From Hetaerina americana (lineage: Eukaryota; Arthropoda; Insecta; Odonata; Calopterygidae): a DNA stretch of 64,000 nt. Made by a program: the position numbers and the translations under genes. Under the pieces are notes generated by a model. The model was not told the DNA's origin. It did not search any database and worked only from the letters and a program-made list of their open reading frames with translations. Position 1 is the first letter of the stretch; every line of letters begins with the position of its first letter. Shown in pieces: positions 1 through 10,430 of this stretch. The stretch spans positions 84,316,469 through 84,380,468 of the forward strand of contig JAKTNV010000005.1 of NCBI GenBank assembly GCA_022747635.1, in the 5' to 3' direction.

Positions 1-600
1 TGGTGATTGAATTTTTTGCCAGAAACTGGCGAACAATCAATGCTGAATGTACAGGTGCATTGTCATGGTGAAGGATCCATCCATCGTCTTCGGTTAAAAT
101 AGTGTACACTGTTGATTTTCTTAAATTCAGTTCATCAGCTCTCAATCGGACAGCTTTTCGACAAGGGACCGCACACGATCAATGTTGTCGTCAACACAGG
201 AGGTGGTTGAAGGTCGTCCCGGCCTTGCATCATCCGTGGCGGCTTTTCGGCCATCTTTAAAACGCTTAATCCACTTGAAAACGGATGTTTTCTTCAGAGC
301 ATTTTCACCGTAAACAGCCGTCAACATTTCAGTAATATATTGATAACTTTAACAGCACTTCACCAAAAAACTTGATGTTGATTCGTTGCTCCAAGATTTC
401 GTCAATTTCCAATTTCGACGGACAGTCAACAGAACAAGGGCAACAGAGACTAAGATAACTGGCACCATACGCACATCTCGACGTTCTACCATGCACAGAC
501 GACTCATTGGGTATTAGGCAACTAATACCACTAGTGGGCGGGGCCCACGTCATGACCGCCAGAATGCACCAGTTCTCATATTTTTTGGGCATACCACATC
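1..600 (-). mobile_element. Mariner deletion derivative, family A, cut by window edge
   Basis: Read on the minus strand, a degenerate 5' part (about 600-330) leads into a mariner helix-turn-helix domain at 327-142, with VFKWIKRFKDGR and the DARPGRPST linker that are typical of the family. The frame ends in LSD and a stop. Sequence from about 140 to 1 then encodes the HHDN block holding the second catalytic Asp. The segment carrying the first catalytic Asp is missing, so this copy could not encode an active transposase. The element continues past base 1, so its 3' end is not seen. The plus-strand copy at 60846-61680 has the same layout and the same deletion junction. Confidence 0.85.
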
Positions 601-779
601 TGTTAAGTTTATAATTCGATGGATTGAGATAATTGTTTACCACAGAACAGCATGATCTACGTTTTATAATTTTAAATTCCTCTCTTTGCTTTCTTGATGG
701 GCTGATGGCGTAATAGGAAGCACAATAAAATTCGGGGTGGTTAAATAAAGTCATCTAATTAGACAGATTCCCAAGCGTA

Positions 780-1120
780 AAGATTTGCACTCATCCCGAT
801 CTCTTATATTCTTCATGGGAAAAATGACATCTTAAATCTGTTCCGCACTAAATTTATTTAATTTTATCGACATGATCTCTCATACCTTAGAACGATGGGA
901 GTAATAATAAATTTTCAATATCATCGTTAAAGAGACGTCCTTCCAATTAATGACTTTAAAGACGTAATCTGTAATGAAATCTTCGCCCTGCGAGTGATCT
1001 TGACCTAATTCCTCTAATGTTTTTGATTCGCCACTCAGTTTGTCATTACAACCTCTGTTTTACGAATATAGCGCCTCTATGCCAAATGCAATCTGATGCG
1101 GCAATCAAGCCAAATGGAGG
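780..1120 (-). mobile_element. CR1-like LINE, C-terminal ORF2 remnant
   Basis: The minus strand gives disconnected pieces of the CR1 ORF2 C-terminus: a FGLIAA-like segment, a FVK-type segment, then a MRDHVDKIK stretch and a CGTDLRCHFSHE stretch matching the RTDRFKMSFF ending seen in better copies (for example 16800-17422). Stops and frameshifts are frequent, so it is a dead fragment. No 3' module is visible at its lower-coordinate end. Confidence 0.6.
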
Positions 1121-1870
1121 AGGATCCTTTATACTTGCAGAATATTCTGAATGAGAAATGAAACCAGTAAAAGAGAGAATCGCTTCTGTACCATCTCGTC
1201 GGTTATTAGCAATAGATTTGAAGGAGCAATGCCAGTACTATGTATATACGTAGTAAAGCAAGTAGTTAAGTATTGGACAAAGATTAACCAAGAAAAAAAA
1301 ACCAACCCAATGTGATCTTTCATAAGGAGAAAAATAATATACCTGTTATTTAGACATTCCATCAGGAGTGTATGAACTAGAGTAGGTGAAATGATTCAAG
1401 TTTTTTTGCGTGTATTTGTGCGCATTTGTGGAGTAGAATCGAATCGGTTCAGAAGAAGGATTTGATGGAAAGCACGATAGGTATAATGCAACGAAGAAAT
1501 AATTTTTGAAGACTTGAAAATGAGAAGCGTGAAGACTAAAAGTTTACATTCAAAACGGCAGCCTCTCTGCAGCAGACTCTCCACCCTGCTCCACCCCTTT
1601 CCCGCTTCACGCCCCTCCTTCCGAACTGAGAACCAATTTAGGGGGAAAGGGAAGGGAATTGGTGTGCCTCCCCACCCTTGCGGCAGTTAGCATTGAGGGG
1701 AGGGGGTGTGAAAATGTGCCAGCGGGGACAGCAGTATTCATCCGGACGGTGGGGTCTCGACGCGTTCGATACTGCCTTGAGTGTGACTCATCTGAGATGG
1801 GAATCGTTTCCGCTCCGTATCTAAACCTATCCTTGGTTACCATCGCGAAACCAATCCTTAACACGAAGAA
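1121..1870. other. Unassigned spacer
   Basis: No recognisable gene. A locally GC-rich stretch (about 1560-1850) gives short overlapping open frames on both strands without any family signature. It ends at the TA where the next mariner begins. Confidence 0.5.
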
Positions 1871-2837
1871 TACGAGGGGCGTTCAGGAAATAACGGGAAT
1901 TTTTAAATTTCGGGGGTTTGGTGACTCCAATTGTCAAAAGATTTTTTTATTATGTCATTATACATTACCCTTAAGTACCTCTTATTACCTCTTATTAAGT
2001 ATGATAAAATTTTCAGCTGCATTGTTTGTTTACTTGGTATGTGGCAGACGCTAAGATTAGACGTGTTTTAAGGAGATCGGCGACTTTTGGTTTTTTTCAA
2101 AACAAATTTTGATCAAAGAATTTGTATCAGGCCTTAATTTCGACGTCATATCCGTAAACCCATATTTCGTCACCTGTTGAGACACGTTTCAGTAATTCTG
2201 CATCGTCGTTGAATTCATTTAGTACCTCCTGAGCAACTTTCATTCGCTTCCGCTGTTTTTTGGTTCAAAATTCAACAACTTTCGAACAAATTTTGTTGTC
2301 ACTTGTTTCATGCCCAAAAAATTCGAAAATATTTCACTGCATGAGTCAATGGACACGCTAATATCATCAGCGACTTCTCTGACTGTGATTTGGCAATCGT
2401 TCATAATAATTTCTTTCACTCTTTGCACCTTTTCATCGGTTGCTGATGTGCTGTGGCGTTCGTCATCTTCAACGTCTTCACGGCCATCTTGGAAATGCTC
2501 ATACAACTCGTAAACTCTCGCTTTACTCAGAGCAGACTCACTCATTTAGGCTTTTTTTTAGCACTTCACACACTTTTTTTTACACTTTATTGCATTTTTT
2601 ACGCAAAATTTGATGCAAATTGTTTGATCCATTTTTTTTAACAAACAAAAATCGCCGAGCTCATAAAAACACGTCTAACCTTACCGGCTGCCACAAACAG
2701 AGTTAACAATGAATATAGCTGAAAATTTTATCATTTTTAGGGAAATGTATGCAAACATAATAAAAAGAAATTGACATCTGGACTCTCCAAACCCGTGAAA
2801 TTCAAAAACTCCCGTTATTTTCTAAACACACCTCGTA
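1871..2837 (-). mobile_element. Mariner element with unusually long terminal inverted repeats
   Basis: Both ends are visible: TACGAGGGGCGTTCAGG at the left and its inverted partner ending CCTCGTA at the right, each flanked by TA. The similarity extends inward for roughly 190-210 bp on each side (1873-2085 against 2650-2835 inverted), far longer than the roughly 30-bp ends usual for mariner. About 960 bp remain. The transposase remnant lies between, on the minus strand. Its second half, with the remaining catalytic Asp residues, is absent. Confidence 0.85.
2127..2632 (-). pseudogene. Mariner transposase, N-terminal half, frameshifted
   Basis: The start is the ATG at 2632. The first codons read MDQTICIKFCVKN, then stop. 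A shifted frame continues with LSKARVYELYEHFQDGRED (first HTH), a DDERHSTSATDEKV linker, REVADDISVS (second HTH) and LGMKQVTTKFVRKLLNFE. After another shift near 2265 it reads MKVAQEVLNEFNDDAELL and TGDEIWVYGYDVE, which contains the first catalytic Asp. It stops at 2127. The HHDN and SDFFLFP blocks are missing. This is an inactive copy inside the long-TIR element. Confidence 0.85.
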
Positions 2838-3410
2838 TATATGGCAGTCGAGATCGGGGGCCATTTTAAATTACTATGCGGTTTGCGAAGTGAACCAAAA
2901 AACATTCACACTCATAAAAAAATATTAGTAGGCACCGCTGTCTTTTGTAGATATTAGTGATTTATTATGAAAATAGTATGTTCTTGTTAGCCTTAAAAGA
3001 ACACACAACGTCATGAAGTTATCAAGATACGACATAACGGCTTATTACTGTTTTCAGATCGCGTTCAAAACACTAGTTTCAGCAATTTTGGGGAATATTT
3101 ATGGTATTTATATCGTTCGTTTGAATTTTAAACCAAAATTATTGAATTTCTTGATCACCCATGCAATATCAAGAGGATTTAAATAAGAAAAGTGTTTATA
3201 AAAGATACAAGTGGTGTTTATAGCTCCTTGCTAAATTTGAACATCGATTTCAACTCAGTAATATGATATTGTTTACGATCCTAAGGATAAAAAGACGCTG
3301 CAGAAAAACTATATATCAATGTAAAAAAACTGCCAAGAGGCGAATTTTTTTGTGTTATGATTCAGTCGAGGAAAACACTTTTGGTTACAAAATACTTCTA
3401 ATGCAAATTT
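2838..3410. other. Unassigned AT-rich spacer between two mariner elements
   Basis: No gene or recognised repeat seen. Short open frames only. Confidence 0.4.
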
Positions 3411-3413
3411 TAA

Positions 3414-3673
3414 CGAGGGCGATTCAAAAAGTAAGGTCTCCTATTTTTTAATGAAAAATCAAATTGCGGGAGAAAGGTACGACGTCGGTATTAAAAAGCT
3501 GGTTACAAGGATGCAAAAAGTGATTGATCGTCAAGGCGACTATGTTGTAAAATAGCTAAATGCTCAACCTTTCCAACGATGTATACAAAGTTGAGAATAA
3601 ATTAGATTTTTCATGAAAAGAAATGATCGACTTTTACCTCGAATGATCGACCTTACTTTTCGAATCTCCCTCG
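3414..3673 (+). mobile_element. Short mariner deletion derivative (MITE-like)
   Basis: The left end CGAGGGCGATTCAAAAAG and the right end CTTTTCGAATCTCCCTCG are inverted copies of each other. The right flank is TA; the left flank reads TAA. Only about 260 bp remain. Between the ends, the plus strand encodes the last piece of a transposase: YDVGIKKLVTRMQKVID, then RQGDYVVK and a stop, which matches the usual C-terminal ending of mariner transposases. Everything upstream of this C-terminal tail has been deleted. Confidence 0.75.
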
Positions 3674-3675
3674 TA

Positions 3676-5110
3676 GTGCCAGTTCAATATTTGCGCGATA
3701 AAACACGGTGCGGTTATGTAAAACCAATGAAAAGGCGCTTCGGATGCCGTGAACTTTGTCAATTTTAAGGTGAGCATAAATATAAATTATTTGTACTAAG
3801 GATTCGGTCTCATACTCTTGGCTTTAAGGCTTAAATTTCTAAGAAAATCGGGATCACATGCGACACTCGTTCAACACATATTTAGAAAGGAGCAACGCGA
3901 AGGGACACTTACCCTTAATTTATCCTTTTAACTCGAATTTTTCAACGCTATTCGCTCAATGTATCTAAATTTCCTTAACGCTGCCCCTGCCACTGGCAAA
4001 CAGTTCGGATGATGAAATTTTGGTATTCTGTTTAAAGCTTTGTGCGCCATGAAAGATAGAAATTTCTGCCTTTCGATGTCCTGGCTTCAAATTAAAATAG
4101 GGACAGTATCAAGGGAACTGATGAGCAGTGAAGGTGAGATTCGAATCTTTACTCTTAGTAAATATTGATAGTTCCTTTTGTCTGTACATACCTATGCTGA
4201 CGGGAGAAGATCAGGAAGAAAATAACTTGCAGAAGCATATTTTCTCCTATAAACGTGCATTGACAAATCTTATGTTTTAAGGCTGAAGGGGGGAAAAAGA
4301 TTGTATGGTAAGGATGGATAAGGATACCACACATGCGCAAATTGCTTTTTCGACGCTTCGGAGAGTCATGGCAACGTGCTGTTGTTTCGACAATTGGGAA
4401 AGTGCAAACAACTTTCTCCTGGTTTATTAGCAGTGCGAATTCATGAGGACAAAACGTTTTTTGAAATTCAATTAGAAGAGTAGAAAATACGATATGTTTC
4501 TTCAACTTCTAATTATTACTGAATAAAATTCGAAATAGAAACTTAATTATGACATTTTATCATTATTAAATGTTTCCCTACAAGTCACCATCTAGAATAA
4601 AATGTAAAAGAGACTAAAAGGCATTTTATGTGTTGATATACCTGTACATAGAAGATGTGCATAGGCAACAGAGCACTTACCACACTTTAAATATTTCACG
4701 AACGCTTTCCTCGTTTATGTTCACAAATTAAATGAAATATGATTGAAAACATTTGAATTGTTGACAAAAATGAGATAATTCGAACAACTTCCCCAGATGA
4801 ACTCTTCCTCACACCGCGGTACCGTGCCATGACGTCGTCTTACAATCCAGAAACTATTTTTTCGACTTTAAACCTCTGATGGCCATATCATATGTCTCTA
4901 TGAAATAATTATGTGCTTCAAATATTCCTGGTCTACAATTGGTCGATGGTATATTTAATGCCCGAAAGGTTTTTAAAAATAGAGTAAGTCTTCCGTTCAG
5001 AGACAACCGCATAGACATCGGGGACGGATATGCTGTTTTTCAATACAGCTTGTCTCTCTGAATCTGCACGCAATCTAACGGCGAGAGGGTGGAGAAAGAA
5101 AGCCAGAAGG
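3676..5110. other. Unassigned spacer
   Basis: AT-rich. Nothing recognised. The open frames (longest about 116 aa at 4155-4505, minus) show no family signature and look like chance. Confidence 0.4.
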
Positions 5111-5119
5111 GCGGGCAAT

Positions 5120-5370
5120 CGGAAGAATATGTGGGAGAGGGTGAGAGGGATGTTGGGGGGGGGGGAAAGAGACGGTGGGGGAGTGGATTCGTAGGGAGAG
5201 GGATTATGATACCATCGTGCAGGGGACGAGATTAGGTCACAAATTGGCCGAGGGGGGATGCTGGCAGACTGGAGATAGAGAAGGGGGATCAGTGGGGAGG
5301 ATGCTGCTGGGAGGGGGGAATTGGATTGGGGATGGTAGGGTAGCAGTTATAGTGTTCAACTTCGCATCAG
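5120..5370 (+). repeat. G-rich, purine-biased tract
   Basis: The plus strand is dominated by G and A, including a run of ten G at 5156-5165 and many GGGG blocks. The open frame through it is a by-product of the skewed composition. Several G-runs lie close enough for quadruplex formation to be possible; that is inference. Confidence 0.5.
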
Positions 5371-5461
5371 AGGATCCAAGGAGAGAGAGAGATACGAGTT
5401 ATTTTCAGGATGAAAATTTTCTCATCCAGTAGTCCGCGACCAACCAGCACTCTTTTGTCAC

Positions 5462-5604
5462 AAAATAAAACTATGACGATACTGCTGAACAGTATATCAA
5501 ATTATAAATATATATATATATATATACATACACATGTACACATTTATATATATACACATATTTATCATAAAATAAAACTATGGCGCAGCTGAATAGTATA
5601 ATAC

Positions 5605-5691
<87 letters not shown>

Positions 5692-5700
5692 TTATATATT
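5462..5700. repeat. Imperfect tandem duplication with (TA)n expansion
   Basis: AAAATAAAACTATGACG at 5462 recurs as AAAATAAAACTATGGCG at 5569, each followed by a GCTGAAYAGTATA-like string and then a TA tract. The repeat unit is about 107 bp. The second TA tract (5607-5679) is a long uninterrupted (TA)n and grades into TTTATA repeats. Confidence 0.7.
5607..5679. repeat. (TA)n microsatellite
   Basis: About 36 consecutive TA units. The YIYIYI open frames here are artefacts of the dinucleotide repeat. Confidence 0.95.
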
Positions 5701-5935
5701 TATATGCTCTCAGATTGCTTCGTGATTTCGTCAATTTCCATATTTGACGGACAGTAAAAAAAGGACAACAGAAACTAATATAACTGACACCACTCGCACA
5801 GGTCGACGATCCGCCAAGCATAGACATCTCATTGGGTCTCAGGCCACTGGCGCCGCTAGTGGGCGGGGCTATAGACCACGTCATGGTCGCCAAATGCACC
5901 AAGTCGTGTTTTTTTGCGCAGGCCAATTCAAGGTA
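5701..5935 (-). mobile_element. 5' fragment of mariner family A
   Basis: Aligns by eye to 400-600 of the left-edge mariner, with shared strings such as GTCAATTTCCA, CTAGTGGGCGGGGC and CACGTCATG. On the minus strand it corresponds to the degenerate region ahead of the transposase. It is cut off at its 3' side by the TTTATA/(TA)n tract, so no HTH remains. Confidence 0.7.
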
Positions 5936-6430
5936 CTAATATGCACAAGCACTTCACCTTACGAATGCACCAGATGACTAAACAGAGTTTTAAATCTTGT
6001 CCTCATTTGTTATTCCATTTTTGAAACATTTTAATGATAACTTCTATTTTTGATTACTGTGATTTCTGTCCACTCTGTTTATTACTGTCACGGTGGGATA
6101 AATGTCGAACAAGCACATCCTCCTCGTTAAAAAGTGAGCGGAAGAGAGAATCGCTATGTGTTGTGATGTCTTAGTGTTACCAAAAGTTCGCAAACTATAA
6201 AGACAATTGGACGGAGGGGGGGGAACGGTAGTTTTTTCTGCATTCGATGTTTCTTATGACTCTCCCGCCTCCCCCTGAGCGACGGGAACCCATCGCATCG
6301 CAACCTGGCAATTGCCGTCCCAGTCAATAAATGAATAAAAAAAGCAATCGTTTTCACCTCTTCCCAATTTCTGAGCACACTATTGGCTGCCTACAGACTT
6401 TAGCTAATGACAGTGCGAAGGTTTGAACAC
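5936..6430. other. Weak CR1 3' UTR similarity, otherwise unassigned
   Basis: 5945-6060 resembles the minus-orientation CR1 3' UTR segments at 15070-15190 and 20770-20860 (shared CTTACGAATG, CAGATG and TTGTCCTCATTT strings). The rest shows nothing recognisable. Confidence 0.4.
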
Positions 6431-6680
6431 GACGCTCGCCCGGTAATGTGACGGGTTCTCCCGAGGGAGGGGCGACCGGGAGGATCGCTGAGGGGGGAAA
6501 TACGGAGCCCCCTGGTTGGCTGCAACCAGTGGTAGCAGCGGAGAGATGCTGGGCGGCGTCCTATTTCCCCCTTCCTGGGGTTGACGGGGAAAGAGTTGGG
6601 GTCAACTCTTTCCCCGTCTCATCTGCATGAGCGGATGACTGCGACGGTGCAAGCTCTTCTTCCCTTGAGCGGTTTAACCG
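6431..6680. other. GC-rich block with a perfect hairpin
   Basis: A short CpG-rich patch in AT-rich surroundings. It contains a perfect inverted repeat: 6583-6598 GACGGGGAAAGAGTTG, loop GGGT, and its exact complement at 6603-6618. No coding family recognised. Confidence 0.6.
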
Positions 6681-6968
6681 GTGCGGACCGATTCGTCAAG
6701 AAAACCGGGATCTTTTCAGTCGGAAATATTTTTGCAAGTTAATCGTTTGGGCGCATTCGTATACTAAGAAAGGCCTTTGTTTTGGAAGGGCCCCGTAACT
6801 ACCATTTCAATACGTTTCCTAAGGAGGGTGGGTTGAAGGAGGAAGCTACAGGAGAAGGCCTACGAAATCTTAATCATTGCACATTGCACAAGAATTTAAA
6901 TTATCCTTGATGATCTCTGAAGGAACGCAAGGTGTTAATGCTTAATTCATCCACATAGTATTGCACTA

Positions 6969-7140
6969 GCCGCCGGGAGGGCGTGTGGCGGGGGATGTTA
7001 AGGAACCAGGCCATTCATGCAGACATAGTAATATGTACGTTCACTTGAATATGCATCAGCTCATACCCAATATTGATAGATTTGCGCTCTTACCGCTAGT
7101 AGGATTGAATAAATGAAAAACTCCAATAGCCGTAAACAGT
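6969..7140 (-). mobile_element. CR1-like LINE 3' stub
   Basis: Minus-orientation terminal module GCCGCCGGGAGGGCGTGTGG followed by GGGGGATGTTAAGG, then 3' UTR-like sequence. No coding part is attached. Confidence 0.65.
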
Positions 7141-8215
7141 TTACCTTTCTAAACTAAGTACAAATGAGATTAGTTGGCTAACGCCACAAGTCAAGGATGG
7201 GGTAAAAGGTAAAAAGGAAAGCGATAAGAAAGTTGAATGCCTTTCTTATCACCTTTCATACCCAACTCTCTTTCGGAGACATGGAAGCATACATCATGTA
7301 ATGAGTGTTGGATTTGACCAATTCATTTATTTTTTGTTATTATAATGACAAACTTCCACTACATCTAGCCTGAATCTGTCGTAAATTTTGGTTGATTTAC
7401 TTTTTTTCATGCCCTAAGGTTCGATTTCGTTATGTTTTCGTATCGTGTGATAGAGGAAATAGTGCTCAAATATGTACGTTACGGTGTCCAACACTATCTT
7501 ACTTAATTAGCCCGGTGGTAGCATCTATCAACACACGCCTAATTTAATATGATGAAAATTCCATCTGTTTCGCAAGATGATTTTCTGTGGCTTGTTAATG
7601 TGGAAGAATACACTTTGGTTTTCCATACAGAACATTTTTATTACAAACTAGGGATCTTCACAAGCGTAACATCATCAAGTTTCATTTCAGCGCTACATCT
7701 TACGCTGTAACGAAACCGAGGCCGTAGTAAAAATATCCAATTTGGAAAAGCTAATGGTCTTCTTTCACCATGAAGGTTTTCCACCATGTTACGCCGTTAC
7801 TGTATCGTGTTATATATTTATTTAAGCCTAAATTAATATACGGTTGAATATTTTTTATGAAAAATAACAATATATCCATAAAATGATCAATTTGTAAGCA
7901 ATCCACAAAAAGAGTTTCAAAAGGTTTCATTTCAGTGAATCTGTTATGATATTATTAAATAAAAAAAGGCGACCTGTCATTCACTATGAGTGTACTATTT
8001 TACACGATACTGTCTCAGGCGTTACTTGGCGGAAGTCTTTAATACTTGGCGTAAAAGTCTTCATTTACGCCTAGTAATTTGTTTAGTACAAAAAATTGAG
8101 GGTATAAATCCGTATTTAATTGCAGGGGAGAACGATTTCGTCAAGTGTAAGTACGTAAGTGTAAGTTTCTTTGGAATTTGTCAAAGTATTAACACCATAA
8201 GTGTTTAAAGTTGGC
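7141..8215. other. Unassigned spacer
   Basis: AT-rich, no gene seen. One imperfect inverted repeat is visible (GAAAGCGATAAGAAAG near 7217 with its partner ending at 7257). Confidence 0.4.
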
Positions 8216-8221
8216 TTTAAC

Positions 8222-8512
8222 CTCGTGGACAGTGGCGCCTCGCGCACGACTACGAATGCATGTGACATTGTATGTACGATATTTCGTCACAACATCTAGT
8301 TCCTTTAAAAGCCCCAAAATTTTAGAGTTTAAGAGGACACCTCGGCAGCTTAAGTGGCTAAAGCACTCGACCGGATAATGAGGGATCTGGGTTCGAGTCC
8401 CAGTCAAGGCGAATGATTTTTACCCTCTGAAATTGTTGCATTGAAATGCACATTGGCGGATGACTCCGTTAAAAAATTACTGTTGCGGCATCTCCCGCAG
8501 TTTCTTTGGAAT
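8222..8512 (+). mobile_element. tRNA-derived SINE (family S1) with upstream shared segment
   Basis: The tRNA-like head at about 8340-8410 shows an A-box-like CAGCTTAAGTGGCTAAAGC and a B box GGTTCGAGTCCC. It is followed by a tail common to all S1 copies: GCGAATGATTTTTAC, then TGTTGCATTGAAATGCA, GCGGATGACTCCGTTAAAA and GCGGCATCTCCCGCAGTTTC. The roughly 115 bp upstream (8222-8335) also matches the second full copy at 57970-58324, so it belongs to the amplified unit. It is not a functional tRNA gene. Confidence 0.75.
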
Positions 8513-9335
8513 ATATAAGTACGCTTTTTAATCTTCGTGTTTCAGAAAATAGGACTCCTTGAAATATTAATGTAAGCGCCGATAAATTTTTAGGACGGTG
8601 GGACGGGAAGGGTTCATGCTTTACGGACGGCCCTTGCATCATGGAAGGGTGAAAAAAAACAATGTGACCTCGGACAATTAAAGGACGTCGCCTGTCTTCA
8701 AATAAATTCGGGAACAAATCGGAAATAAGGACCGATCTTTTTGTTTTAATCGGGAACCTGATACGCGGATTGGGAATTACCGATGATGGCGATGTTTCCT
8801 TTAAGCAAATTATGGGAGACCAGTTTGCGTTGGGCCTAGTCCATTTCGCGTGCCTACTCCGAGTATTAACGCCAAAACAGAATTTATAAACTACTAGTGA
8901 CATGCGTAGAGATGAGAGATGCTTCACCAATAATACAAGTCCATATGCACTTTGCACTTTCCGGCATCACCGCGCGAAATTGTTTGATGTCCATATTAAA
9001 TGAGTTTCTAATGTTCCTGTGTGTTTGAATTCACCTGACGAAGTCGCAAGTCGGTGAAACGTTATAAACCGTAAAATGAAGTCTTTGGAAAATTAAAAAC
9101 TCATTTCAATTGGACAATACTAGTCCAATTAGACTCCAAATAGTCGAAAAAAATGACGGAACATTACCCTAGTTAGCTCTTCTCTGACGAAAACCCCAAA
9201 AAAATATCCCAATCCTGTCGGGTGAGAATAAGTCATATATCAGTCATGTGCACAGGACTACAGGTTAGCTAGGACATTTTTTTGGGAGTTTTGAATTGAA
9301 TTTCGGAATAATCTGATTTTTCCACGCTGCAACAC
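8513..9335. other. Unassigned, with a Penelope-type motif
   Basis: No gene recognised. At 9036-9064 the string CCTGACGAAGTCGCAAGTCG followed by GTGAAACGTT resembles the CUGANGA...GAAA core found near ends of Penelope-like elements. The intervening stem does not pair well, so the assignment is weak. The 162-aa minus frame at 8469-8957 has no family signature. Confidence 0.35.
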
Positions 9336-9339
9336 ATTA

Positions 9340-9550
9340 AGGAGGAGACCGTTGTATGTTGCATGTTCATTTAGTGGTTGAATTTTGTCTTCTTGTTTTT
9401 CAAATTCTATTTTGCACGTTATTGGATGAATTTCTTAATGCATCCTAAGGTGCAATTATTTGTTAGATGATAGCATATGAATTTGCATAAAATGAAAAGA
9501 TTTTTGCATTATTGCATGCGCCACTGTGGGTATGGGTTTGCATGTATGTG
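9340..9550 (+). mobile_element. CR1-like LINE 3' UTR, left part of an interrupted copy
   Basis: Aligns by eye with the uninterrupted 3' UTR at 24030-24356: shared TGCATGTTCAT, TATTGGATGAATTT, AGGTGCAATTATTTG and TTTTTGCAT blocks in the same order. It stops near 9550, where another CR1 begins, and resumes at about 10333. Confidence 0.7.
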
Positions 9551-9554
9551 TTAG

Positions 9555-10332
9555 TTACAAAGTGAAACAAACCGAAATCGCCAGGGTAGATTCTTTTAAA
9601 TACTTGAGTGTAACAATTACGCACGATCTGTCCTGGGGAAAGCATATACGAGAAATATACGGTCGTGCTAATAAAAATTGGGATTTTAAAAATAATACCA
9701 GGTTAATGCGACGAAAAAGTGAAGGAACGATGTTTTCTTGCCCTAGTCAGGCCCCAACTGCCAGTGTATTGGATCCTCAAAAGATAAATTTGATTTCGGA
9801 ATCAGATCGAGTTCAGCGGAGGGGGGCTAGATTTGTCATGCATTGATTGCTATGACCAACGCAGTAGCGTAACTACTTCGCTAGAAAATTTAGGCTGGGA
9901 TTCCCTTACACAGCGGCGTTTACAATATAGATTAAACTTATTAAAAACATTTAAAAATGGGTCGTTTTCCGATGACATCAAGAACATTATACGAACTTAT
10001 TGCGGGTGGATGGGTCACGAATATAAGATTAGAGAGATAGCCTGGAAAAAATTGGCAGGTTTAAAATGTCATTTTTCCATAAACGATAACAGTTTAGAAT
10101 GCTTGTAGGCGAAATCCCCCAGGAGTCAGATCGACACAATAAGTATCAACCTACAAGGTAGGGACTGCGCCTGGTTATATGTCTATATTTTTTTGTAGGT
10201 TCCCCCACCTTCCTCCACCCATTTGAAAAACCCCAACCCCCTAACCCATTACCCTTTTCTGATGGTTCTGCCCCCCCAGCCACACACCTTTTTGGTGGCT
10301 CGCAAGGTATTGATGTAGATGTAGTTTTGAAT
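9555..10332 (+). mobile_element. CR1-like LINE, 5'-truncated, nested in an older CR1 3' UTR
   Basis: It begins within the ORF2 C-terminal region and runs through the 3' UTR (C-rich, 10195-10280) to a terminal module (CAGCCACACACC...GGTGGCTCGCAAGG) and tail GATGTAGATGTAG ending about 10332. Flanks ATGTATGTGTTAGTTAC on the left and ATGTATTTTTGTTAC on the right look like an imperfect target-site duplication. Both correspond to one stretch of the uninterrupted relative at 24030-24356. Confidence 0.75.
9556..10108 (+). pseudogene. CR1-like ORF2 C-terminal domain, frameshifted
   Basis: The first frame carries FKYLSVTITHDLSWGKHIRE, the conserved post-palm segment, and later SDRVQRRGARFV. A shift near 9838 moves to a second frame with SSVTTSLENLGWDSLTQRR, LQYRLNLLKTFKNG and KIREIAWKK up to a stop at 10108. 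The RT palm is absent because of 5' truncation, and one interior segment (RPHLEYA-type) is degraded. The fragment is non-functional. Confidence 0.85.
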
Positions 10333-10430
10333 GTATTTTTGTTACCTTTCAGGGGTGATGACCTATTACCCCTCGCCAAACGCCCTTGCGGCGGCTTGCG
10401 GGGTATTATGCGGACAGATAGCTAGATAGA
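10333..10430 (+). mobile_element. CR1-like LINE 3' terminal module, right part of interrupted copy
   Basis: GGGGTGATGACCTATTACCC then CCTCGCCAAACGCCCTTGCG and GCGGCTTGCGGGGTATTATG. It is a near-consensus terminal module and completes the element begun at 9340. Confidence 0.8.

Noticed and set aside
4155..4505. 116-aa minus frame as a gene
   Set aside because: No domain, no conserved motif and no supporting context.
5606..5926. 106-aa minus frame ending in a long YI repeat
   Set aside because: It is the (TA)n microsatellite translated, joined to a mariner 5' remnant.
8340..8415. Functional tRNA gene
   Set aside because: A and B boxes are tRNA-like, but the acceptor stem is not complementary and the sequence continues into a repeated SINE tail.
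9036..9085. Active hammerhead ribozyme
   Set aside because: CUGACGA and GAAAC are present and a short third stem can be drawn, but the second stem has mismatches and no first stem was found.
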